A DNA stretch of 64,000 nt from Prinia subflava (lineage: Eukaryota > Chordata > Aves > Passeriformes > Cisticolidae). Both the position numbers and the translations under genes were made by a program. The stretch is taken from assembly GCF_021018805.1 (NCBI RefSeq), contig NC_086248.1:95813239-95877238 (forward strand), written 5' to 3'. Below, one piece after another: positions 24,501-34,535 of this stretch (positions are counted from its first letter, which is position 1; each line of letters opens with the position of its first letter). The notes beneath the pieces are model-generated. The model made no database searches. It saw nothing but the letters and a program-made list of their open reading frames with translations, and was not told where the DNA came from.

Positions 24501-26004
24501 CTGATCAGACCTTGTTCTGCTGTCACCAACACCCTCCTGTCATGCTCCAGGACATCCTGACCTCGGGAAGGAGGAATTCTGCTTCCTGAACCTGCTCCCC
24601 ATCCCCATGTACCTTTGTGCTGTTTATCCCCTTGTGCTGCAGCACTTGCCTCTTCCCTTTGCTTTCTGATGCTTTGCAGGGACTAAGTTCCTGCTGCTCA
24701 ACTTGCAGGCAGTGTTCTCTTTGGAAAGCAAACCTGTCCCCTGACCACAGAAGGCAAGGGTGTGTTGCCCTTTAACCACAACTACAGTGTTGCTTCTGCC
24801 CTTCCAGCTACAACCAGGGTTCTTCAGAGCCTCCTTGCACACTGGGGGCTGCAAGGCAGTCTTAGATGTTAATTTCCCCCATTTGATCCATCTACACCTC
24901 CCAGTGGGGACCCAGAGGGGCGCTTCTGAGGTGGGTATGTCTGTCAGGGTGTTGCTCTCCTCAGGCACCGGCTACAGATGGCAGGACAAGGAGCAGGGTG
25001 GGCCAGTAAAGTGCTTTGGGTTTGCTATAAGGAAGGCCAGACAAACCACTGATGTTTCGTGGGTGTCAGGTCTTGTCTTGCAACCTAAGGCAAGTCTAGA
25101 GTATCTCTGTTTTCCATCAAAGTGCTGAAACAGGGAGTCTCCTGCTATCCTCTGCACTAGGGCTGAGGCTCAGCCCAGGGAAAGAGTGGTCAGTCAGGTG
25201 TGGCAGAACAATCAAGCAAGGTTTGGGAAAAACATAGATGTATGCTGGGAACGCTACCTGACTAGCAGCATGGATACTGCTCACACTGACCCAAACACTG
25301 ACTATGAAATAAATCAATTTGCCCTCGGGGTTTTGTTTGAATCAGGCTTTAGGATGTTTTCCACCTAAAGTGACTGAGCAGGTGCTCACCTCCTCAGCTG
25401 ATGCTTTTTAAGCAGGCTGTTGAAATGGTGGCAGACAGGTAAGGAGAGTGAAGGAAGGACATCACAGAACCTGCTCATCCATGCCCAGGCAGTCTTTCTG
25501 CAGCCTGGCTTTGGGTGCCTCTAGCAGAGCAGTTTAGTGTCACAGCACCATCTCAGTAAGGGTAAACTCTGGTGTCCAGTGGCAGCAAACCCCTTTCGTT
25601 ACTTGTGCTTGGACACATGACCTCCCTTTTTCACCTGTGGGTGTGAGCACTGATTTAAACAAAGTAGTAAAGGAGAGGGGGAAAAAAGCATCATGGAAAA
25701 GCCTGCAGCATGCCTATGGAGCCAGTAGAGCATCGAGATAAATTTATTTGGTGGGTTCTGTAGCAAGGGTGAGACAGCACCTGGGATTTATGTGATCATT
25801 AAACTTCCATGTGCAGTGGGCCTGTGAATCCAGAGCAGTGACACAAAGCCATCAACCCCAGAAGTGTCACTGCTGTTTATCAAACTCACAGGTTTTCCCC
25901 AAAATGAGTAATGGGGCAGGGAAAGAAGTTCACATTGGCTCTTGTGTGTAGTCCACAGCAATTGCAAGTAATAATTTCATTGTTCACCAAATGTTATGGT
26001 TCAT
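21541..26004. other. Non-coding DNA, no gene recognised
   Basis: Frames reach 122 codons (24760-25128) without a recognisable domain. A minimal splice-site pair encloses 23705-23737, listed separately. No interspersed repeat was recognised. Confidence 0.55.
23705..23737 (+). other. Possible 33-bp micro-exon, weak
   Basis: A pyrimidine-containing tract ending in TTGCAG (23699-23704) precedes 33 bases (11 codons in one open frame) followed by AAG/GTGAGG, a good donor starting at 23738. So short a segment can easily be bracketed by chance. Confidence 0.1.
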
Positions 26005-26090
26005 TAAAAAAAACCCCAAAAAACAAAAAAACAAAAAAACAAAAAACCAAAACAACAACAACAACAAAAAAAAAAACCACACAAAAAACC
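26005..26090. repeat. A-rich simple repeat, CA(n) and CAA units
   Basis: About 86 bases are almost entirely A and C: runs of five to eight A separated by C, then a short (CAA)n stretch and a longer A-run. CR1 elements do not end in poly-A, so this is not a CR1 tail. It could be an expanded simple repeat or the decayed tail of a retrocopy. I do not recognise a parent sequence upstream. Confidence 0.9.
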
Positions 26091-27479
26091 TGATCAGGCA
26101 TGATGGTGTTATTCAACCTCTTTCAGAGTCCTCTGCATCTTCCAGTACAAATCCACTAATTCCCAAGGACAGCCAGGCATGGCACGAGCTGAGACGGGAC
26201 AGGATGGAAAGCCCATTACACTTTGAGATTCTGCTTGCTGGACAAACTGTGGTCAAACCCAGTGTGACCAGGGAAATGTGTAACTTTGCCAAAGTGCCTT
26301 TGAAAGTAAGGATTCCTTTTTATTCCAAATGTTTAATTTAAATGACCTGCCATTGTTGTTTTATTTTACCCTAACTAAATTAAGGATTAAAGTGCTTGGT
26401 GATACAAGCTAGTTTTATCAAATTCCTGAAAACAAAGCATAGCTTTTTCTGGAAAGAAGGTGGACTGAAACACACACATTTTGGCTCCGAGTGCCTCCAG
26501 TGTGCCTTTGGAAGTGAGGAGGTCAAAGCAGAAGTCCTTTCTGGATAATCAAAATAACTCTCACCCCCATCTGTAAAATGGCATGAACTATCAAGAAATG
26601 AAGGGAAGCTGGTGGAAGGGAACAACTAAGTAGACAAATTCTGAGCAAAAATCCAAAGTGCATCTAGAGAGTGTTGGTGAGTAATCGGGTAGATCCCAAA
26701 AGAGCAATAGTTGCCAGGGAAGAAATCTGAGAAGGTAACTAAAAATCTTTGATCTACAGCTGTCATCTGTATTTTTCTAATATCCAACAAGGATGAAATA
26801 CACAATTAAGATCTCAAGCTTGACAGTATCTCTTTGTTGAGGTCATCTGTTTGTCAAGATCAGCTGATGTATGTGTGGGTGTAACAAAACACCTTTGTTC
26901 GCAGGTGAGGAAAGAGAACTTCCCATGGATGCATCCAGTGTTAGCAACTGTGTCCAGCATTTAAAGTTGCATCACTAGAGTATATATTCAAGATGTGTCT
27001 CCAGGTGATTGCTGGGAAAAGTCAAGGTTATAATTTAGGAACCTGCATTTCTACCTAGTTTTGTTACATATAAATATGTCTGTGCTTGACTGCCCTGCTT
27101 GATGGTGTGAAAACAAAAGGCCAAAATTTATAGACTTACCACTTCATGCCTATTCCTTCAGCATAGCCTTAGGCTCAGCTGTTCTCAAGTGTTCTCACAG
27201 AATTGTGCTCCTGTGGGTGCTTTGACTGAGTTGGAGTTTCTGTTCCAGATGAGACAGTGACAAGGATGGGAAGGCAGGAGACCAGCTTGCAACCTGAGCA
27301 CTCCCCATCAGGAGGGGCTACCATGAGCACAAGAAAGCCTGATGGAAAGGCATCCACAGTCAGGCTGGTTTTCTGTCTTGGTATTCAAAGCTGAGGGGCA
27401 GGATGGTGTCAGAGCAAAGAGACATGAATTAAATCAGTTGCAAGGGCACAAGTGATCTGGTTCCAGGTGTGATTTTAAA
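26091..27479. other. Non-coding DNA, one MIR-like core match
   Basis: No gene was recognised. Bases 26565-26581 (CCCCATCTGTAAAATGG) match the conserved part of the ancient MIR SINE as I recall it, but flanking similarity is poor, so a MIR relic is only possible. Confidence 0.45.
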
Positions 27480-27900
27480 CTAGCAGGTCCTCAAAAAGCA
27501 AAAGGTTTAGCATTATGCATTTGCAGTTTAACAATTTGGCTATAGCCTGTTAACTTGCCATATAACTGCTGATGATTTGTTCATTATATTAGCTTAATTG
27601 CTGTAAGCCTAGTGTGTCTGAATCAATCAAAGTTGAAACAATGGAATTATGTTTTTACATAATCACTTTTGACCAGAAAGCAAGCTGTGCGGGAGGAGGT
27701 TCCACATGATGTTCTCAGATATCTTTTCAAAGGAATGATAATTAATTCTGCACTACTGCTTCTGAAGGGACAGAAGAAGATGGGAAAAGATAATGGGCGG
27801 CGGTGGTTGCATAATCCCTGCCCATTCGGTTTGCTGCAGCACGCTGATAATGAACAGTTTGAAGGATAAAAGCTACCGTGAGCCCGAGCCCAAGAAAAGC
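27480..27900. promoter_or_regulatory. Candidate regulatory block with PBX-, TCF- and homeodomain-type motifs
   Basis: Motif-level matches are ATCAATCA (27622-27629, PBX/HOX-like), ATCAAAG (27626-27632, TCF/LEF-like) and TAATTAAT (27739-27746). A GGCGGCGG string lies near 27797. The dense mixture of AT-rich cores and scattered CpG resembles conserved enhancers. A 66-codon + strand frame (27669-27869) lies inside, but it overlaps open frames in other phases and has no recognisable domain. The function is inferred. Confidence 0.3.
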
Positions 27901-30900
27901 TTACCACACGCATCAGGACAAAATGCACATCTCCATTTTCTGTGCAGGAGCTGGATCACTTTTATCCTGATTCACAATGACAACTCAGAGCCATTTACGA
28001 TGGCTCTGTGAGGCTGAGTGCCAGCAAGCAGATTGCCTTGGAAAACACGTGTGAGTGCAGGGTGAAGACCATTTGCCATGCACAGCAGACCAGAGCTGAA
28101 TAATCAGCTCAGCATGTCCAAACCCAGGATTTAAATCCTGACTAGCCACCTTGACAAACAGACATTTATTCCCAGTTCTAGCAATGGGTTAATCTAAAAT
28201 AAAGGTCCTGATGAAGAAGTTTCTCTCTTCCTTGCTCATCCTTCCCCTCTCTGTGAAGTTTTCCTTGCAAAGTACAGAGGTCCTATTGTTGCCTGGAACG
28301 CAAAATCAACAACACAGAGGCAGAGGTCTTCAGTGAAAAGCTGCTCCCCACCAAAAAGGGGGCCAGCCTGTTTATTTCTTTCCCTTTTATAATTTTGTGT
28401 GTCTGGTAGCAGATTGGCTTCTGGGGTTACTACCCCTTCACCCCACTGGCCAGACCAGCTGTCAACCAACATTATTTTCAGGCTGGAAATACGTAAGCAA
28501 AGGACAGTGAACAAAAACAAGAAAGGCTGTTTATGTTCCAAAGTGTGAGAAAGTGAAAAACTGACCCTTAATATTCTACAGTAACTAAAGAACTGACTCC
28601 ATCTTATAAGCAAGTAGAAGGCTTTAAAAAAATCTCAGAAAAACCAGGGCAACAGTCCTATCACCTCTTCTGAGGAGAAAATACATTGGAGACTGTCTTG
28701 CTTTGCATTTAAAGGCACACACCGTGTTTGTTCTCTCTCTCCCTCTGAGCTCATTCTTAGAAGTGGAAGGAAATTTGTAAGGAAATAGCAGCATACATGG
28801 AACCACAGGTCACCTGTCACTCACCAAGGGCACATCAAGTTTCAAAATGTTTTGGAAATCCTCTGCTTTGCAAGATTTCTGAATTTTGGGGGTTTCTGAG
28901 CAAAACAAGATACACCCTTGTTCAGGGAAAATGGTAATTTGACAAATAAAATACCTTTGATCAGTAAAAATTATATGCGACTCTAAGCTTTGTCCCAGCC
29001 CAGGAATGGTTGGATACAAGACGTCAAAGAGGGTTTGGGAGACCCTTCTATTCAAAACAACCTAAAACTTGTGTTTTCAGACTGACTCCAGGTGGAAACC
29101 AGTGGTTATAAGTGCTTTGTTATAACTATGATTTGTTTGACTCTAGGTCTTTGCTACTAACATGAAATAGAAACTAGATGATGATCCTAAGCCTTGAAAA
29201 ATGCTGAGGTTGAATGAAAGTCCCAGAGTGAGCTGTCTCCTGCTTTATCCAAGTTACTTCACTCCTTTCCAGTGGTGCTGCCATCTTTCCTGTCTTACCA
29301 CGTGGAATTGTACCAACACAGCAACAGCCTGCCTTAGCTACAGAATGAGCAAACTCTAGAATGAACACCCAAAATACCTGACTCACCCAAATACCTGACA
29401 TTAACTCTAAAGCAACCCAATTACATTCTTGGATAGCTGTTTCTTGAATCATGCAGAGAAAGTGGTTGTTTCAAAATATATGGAAAAATCTTGTAAATCT
29501 ACGTTGTGTAATATTGCAATACTTGCAATCTATTATCTATTATTGATTATAATTTATCCTTATTGCAGAATCTGGACAATGCCTGTATTTTATCTTGTAG
29601 GAGGTTCCTCCACTTTAAAATAATTTTAAACAGAAAAATGAAGATATTTTTTAAAAAATAGTGAATTGTGGGGGTGCTGGAAGTACTCTGAGCATGTCCA
29701 AAGGCTCTTGATGAGAAGGATTCCCATTCTCTGACTGCAGCACGTTCAAAGGAAAAGCTGTGGTGATTTCACAAGACTTGAGAAAGTTGGAGCTAATGCC
29801 TTTAGTGACTGGGTAAGGCAACCTAACCAGCAAACTTTGATCTGAGAGCTGTCTCAAAACTGCATTACTCCAGCAGAAGAACAAACACAGAGGTGCAGGG
29901 AGGGACCTTGCTGTGGCCAGGAGCAATGCACAGAGAAGCTGAGGCAAAATAAACATTAATGCTGCCAGATCCACCTGTTACAAAAACCCCACCCAGTTCA
30001 TCCATGGCAAGCACCAGCACATCTCCAAGGACTCCACAAAATGACTGCGTTATCTCAGCCTTCGTTTTAAGGAAAGGAACACAAGGAAATTATTTGCCTA
30101 AGCATAGTTAGAGGGTACCCGGAAGAGAAAAAGTTGTTCTGCATCTGTCCCACACTGTTCTATAACATCCATAACATCCACAATATCCATAAATTCCTTG
30201 TCATGATGAGAGCATATTAATGCCCCACAGAGAACCAGGATGGTGAGAACCCCAGATTAGACCAGACTCAAGCTGGTTCTGTCCTCTGGGGGAGTGCAAC
30301 CCTTTCCAGAGGTGCCAGTTCATGTCCTTTCAGGAGGGCTTCACATTTCAGCCGTGGCACTGTGTGAGCAACATGCCTTGCATGGGGCACTCACACAGAA
30401 ACCTGGGGTCTTTAAATGCTACAGGAAAGCAAAAAATACTCAAAGCATGGCAGCTGAAACAAAGAGGAGGTCTTGCAAAAGGAAGGGTGTTGCCAACTCC
30501 TTTGTCAGAAGCAGGTATTTTCATTGAACCCACTAAAGCTGACTGAGTTTTGGGAAAAAGGGCTTGCCACATCATTACAGCCAATTTATACTGTTACACC
30601 AGTTCATGCCATTAAAATAGTAACAAAAGACAGAATATCTTTCAACCCAAGCAATTAATTCATTCAACACCTGATGCCACTAAAGGATAGATAGAGCCCT
30701 GGTTACCCCTGCACTGATTTCTCCCATTGTTTTTGCTGTATGTCACTAACAACTTAATAAGCAGAATAACAGCCACACCAGAGAAAACATTTTTTCTGAC
30801 TAAGGACTTCTGCTACTGGCTCCATATGGAAAGTGGATGAAGAAATGAACTAGGGAAAGCCATGGTTGTGGAAAATGAGCCATATCTCTTTTTTTTCCCT

Positions 30901-31479
30901 TTTCTCTTTCTCAAACTCTTAACAGGGATCATCTCTTTCTGGACTTTCCCAGGAACACGGGAACCACAAACTTAGAAATGTGTCATGTCCTTCAGTCAGT
31001 GGGAACAGAGTTAAGATGTCTCTGTGAGGAGTCCAGGGAAACCAATGGCAAACCCCAACATCAATCTAAATAAAGTCACTCACGTCAGCTTGGAGGTATT
31101 TTAAAATGTATATATTCTTTGTGCCTGCAGAGTCACAAGGATTGAAAGAGGCTGGGGTGAAATGACTCTCATACACACTGCTGCAGGTCAGGAGAAAGGA
31201 ATGGTGCAGCAGCCCCAGGCATGGCCTGGATTCGGCCTGGGTTATGGCATTGGAAATTTACTTTGCTAAGCTCTTAAAACAGAAAAACAACCTTTCAAGA
31301 CCTGAGGTGTCACAACACCTTCCAGACAAGAGTCAGCTAAGAACCCAGCCTTTGGATGATTTGGGAAATTTCCTATCAGATTGAAGGGAAGCAAAATTGA
31401 TGTCTCAAGTTGGCAAACTATACAGAAAGTCTTAGTTTGCTCTGTCCTTTGACATATTTTCAGCTTTTGGAACATAAAA
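27901..31479. other. Non-coding DNA, no gene recognised
   Basis: Frames reach about 125 codons (28236-28613, - strand) without a recognisable domain. A perfect 16-bp palindrome lies at 28125-28140 and a degenerate 9-bp tandem repeat at 30162-30197. Confidence 0.55.
30162..30197. repeat. Degenerate 9-bp tandem repeat, four units
   Basis: Units read ATAACATCC, ATAACATCC, ACAATATCC and ATAAATTCC. The first two are identical and the others differ at two positions each. Confidence 0.75.
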
Positions 31480-31790
31480 CATTAACAGTGATTAACGTGC
31501 AGCTGGCACAGGCCAAGGCAACTTGTCATAATTCAGTACATCGCTATTAAGATATTCTCCAGGGACAAGTGGATTGAAGACAGCTGGCTTTGCAAATTTA
31601 CACCAGAACTTGTCCCGGTACTATGAGGAAAATAAGGTATTCATAAAAGCATTCTAGAATGCCCAGATCTATATGGAGTAGTGCCAAAACCCCATACAAA
31701 ACAAAATCATTATTCAATACTTATTACTATTCTATTTATAAAGCTTCTGTCACTCCCTGGCAAACAGAGGTAATGGCGTTTGACTTGGAA
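31480..31790. promoter_or_regulatory. Candidate regulatory block with a 14-bp palindrome
   Basis: The segment carries two CAGCTGGC strings (E-box-like, near 31499 and 31581) and a perfect palindrome GCATTCTAGAATGC (31649-31662). The palindrome's centre TTCTAGAA matches the minimal paired heat-shock element geometry, TTCnnGAA. AT-rich flanks lack open frames. This is inference from texture. Confidence 0.22.
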
Positions 31791-32967
31791 GACAAATCAT
31801 AAACCATGGAAAGTGGAAAGTGGATTGCAAATCATCAGCCTGAGCTTGTTGCAAACTGAAAAGTCTTGGTCCAAACTATTCTGAGAATCCCTATGAATAA
31901 CAAATACGTTTGAAGAAACCCAGATCATTTCATGCACAGCTCAACCAGAGAAAAACAGGCTAAATTTATGAGTATCACTCACAGTGGCCAAATTAATCAG
32001 CTCTGCAATATGCTGCAACTGCAACCAGAGAAAAGTATCTAACATCAAGCATGAGTAAAATTTCAAGTGGCATTCCCCAGCAGCAAACTGCAATCCCTTT
32101 GATTCAGTTTCAGGCTCATTTTCTTTCCCCGGGACGGAGTGATGGAGATGAGTTGTGCCAGGTTGTCAGTATGAGCACACAATACCCCTGGTGTTGGGTG
32201 GGCTCTCGAGAGCGTGTACTTTACCAACAAATGACCAGCACTTGGGAATGTTGGCAGGACATGATGCGAAGGGCAGACCACTCTCAGAGATGAAAATGGC
32301 ATTAGGACACCCATGATTTATGGCAGTGACTTTGGCACTTCCATATCTCTTTTAGGTTGCTCTTGACAGGAGCACACTGACTCAGAGGAGCTAAGAGCTT
32401 TGAGTTGGAAAAGATACTGGATGTTTGGGGTTGGGCTTGGCAAACCTGTGACCTTGGCAACAAGAGTCAAAGAGAAGAGGTAAAATTGATGAACTGGGAG
32501 AGGGAAATAGGAGCCCAACCAGAGCCCTTGTAGTGCCATGAGTGTAACTTTGTGAAAACTGTTTCCAAGCCAATACTTCACAAAGTGTTTGTAGAGAGAA
32601 CATACATCTAACTCATTCATAATGAAGCAAGTAAGAGTCCTCACAGAAAAAATGCAGCCAAAAGCAAGGGTCCTGCAGCCTTACAGACCCTCCAACTTGG
32701 GGTTTTCTTTTCACTCCTGTCCCTTATTGTCTTCACACACATGGTCTCTCAGATCTCTGCCTTCTCCTCACATAACCTCTTCCTGACCTGGATTTTTCTG
32801 TTCCAAATTTCTGCAAACTCTCTGTCTTTTTTATTACCAATTTTTATCTTCCTCTATCTACATGATCTTGCATTTTCCTGCTTTATTTCTCTGGCCAGTG
32901 TCTACTCAGGCTCCTCACAATGCTCTTTTTTCTGTGACGTGATCACCTGGAAGCCCTGTCCACGGCA
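31791..32967. other. Non-coding DNA, pyrimidine-rich toward the end
   Basis: No gene was recognised. About 32695-32935 is strongly C/T-rich on the + strand and directly precedes the CR1 fragment. It may be ordinary low-complexity sequence. Confidence 0.5.
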
Positions 32968-33105
32968 TTAAGTCTGCCAGAGTTCAAGGAGTGTTTGGAC
33001 ATGGCTCTCAGGGACAAGGTGTGGAGTTTGGGGTTATGCTGTGAAGAGTCAACTCTGATCCCTGTGGGTCCCTTTCAACTCAGGTTACTCTGCCATTCTA
33101 CCTCT
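32968..33105 (+). mobile_element. CR1 LINE fragment, 3' end
   Basis: The segment follows the recalled CR1 3' region: CTGCCAGAGTTCAAGGAGTG, then TTTGGACATGGCTCTCAGGG, later TGTGGGTCCCTTTCAACTCA, ending in a decayed form of the terminal TATTCTATGATTCTATG block. CR1 elements are usually truncated at the 5' end and end in short repeats rather than poly-A, as here. Only untranslated 3' sequence remains, so it is inactive. Divergence by eye suggests an old copy. Confidence 0.85.
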
Positions 33106-34093
33106 AAGGGACAGACTCAGGAATTCAAACACCATGAGGAAAAAATGTCAGAGCCTGCGGTGTCTTCCCTCAGACAAAGCAAACCGTGGCACGCAACCCA
33201 ACAGAGCCACAGCCAAGGTTAGCCTTGTTAAGACCATCTGGATAGTTGTCTAAATGAAGATGTGGGTTTGGGTTCTTTTGTTTCAAATTGCATCATTCAA
33301 AAATGATCCACCAAGACTCACAAAAATATGCACAGTCAAATAACCCTGGGAAATAGAAAAAGAGACAGATGGAGAATCTGCCTGGGTAATTTTCTCCCCT
33401 GTGGCTACTGTGCTGTTTCTGCTAGAAAGGATGTGGAAGAGGCAAAGTGAATAAATATAAACTGACTTTGTGGGATGCATAGATAATGGTAATATTTCTC
33501 TAAGTCCACATGAAAAACACCAGCAAAAAGAAAACGGATTATCAAAAGCCAGAAAAGAGACTTTATAACTCACACAAACAGCAAAGAAGAATTCCATTTT
33601 TTTTTTATCCTAGTAAAGTTTCTTGTTCAGTTTTGCACAAATAACACTTTCTGTCCTTTATTTAATAGCTTTAAAGGGACCTTCCTCTACAGTTAAAGGA
33701 AAGTTCATGAGAAAGCATTTTACCAACAAGAAAGGAATTCAGTTGTTGCTTCAAAGAGGACCAATGAGATTCTTTATATTTGCCAAATGCCTGCCTGTGA
33801 GTGAAACCAGGGGCTTCTCTGTCTCACTTTCAGAGCTGGGAAGGTGCTGCTGAGGGGCTGAAGCACATTAGGATGCACAGCACCCATCAAATAACCTCTG
33901 AGCCACAGCTCAGAGTGACCTCCCAGTGCCACCCAGTGATGGACAGGACACTCCAGAACCAGAGAACGGTAATGAAACATTGGTGGCCAGAAGCAAGGCC
34001 ACACACAGTCATGGGCAAGCCCCTTTTCCACCCTGTCCTCTGAGTGAGGCAGCAGAGGGGATGTGGGCCAGGCAGGTGGCACAGAGGTGGTGG

Positions 34094-34192
34094 CCGGGCA
34101 GCAGGCAGGGACAGAGTGCAGACGGCTGTGCCAGGGCCCGGCTGCCCGGTGGGTGAGCCTGCCCTGCTTTCCCTGCTGTGACACCGGGCAGC
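34094..34192. repeat. GC-rich inverted-repeat cluster
   Basis: GCTGCCCGGTG at 34141-34151 is perfectly complementary to CACCGGGCAGC at 34182-34192, and partly to CCGGGCAGC at 34094-34102. Either neighbour could pair with the central copy. Confidence 0.6.
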
Positions 34193-34522
34193 GGGATGTG
34201 GCAGTTGCTCACTCATCTCCCCCAGGGATGTTTTGATCAGTCCTTTCTCCCTGCCACTCCCCCTTGCCCCTCCCCAGGCACGGCTGCTGCCCACTGTCCC
34301 CTCCAGTGATTCCCAAAGGGACGGTTCTGCCATCTGAATCATTTACTGCCTTTTCCTCAGCTCCCCCAGCCAAGCCTGTGTGTTTTGTGTTTGCTGGTGC
34401 TTCTCTGGTCTTTTTGGGAGGCTGCAGAGACTTGACCCGGGTCAGACACAGAGCTGTGAGCACAGGGGCCAGTAGTGTGCTGTGACAGTGTGTTCACAGC
34501 AGCATGCAGCTTTGGACTTTCC

Positions 34523-34535
34523 TTTTTTTTTTTTT
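34523..34535. repeat. T homopolymer run
   Basis: Thirteen consecutive T. No retrocopy was recognised on either side. Confidence 0.9.
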
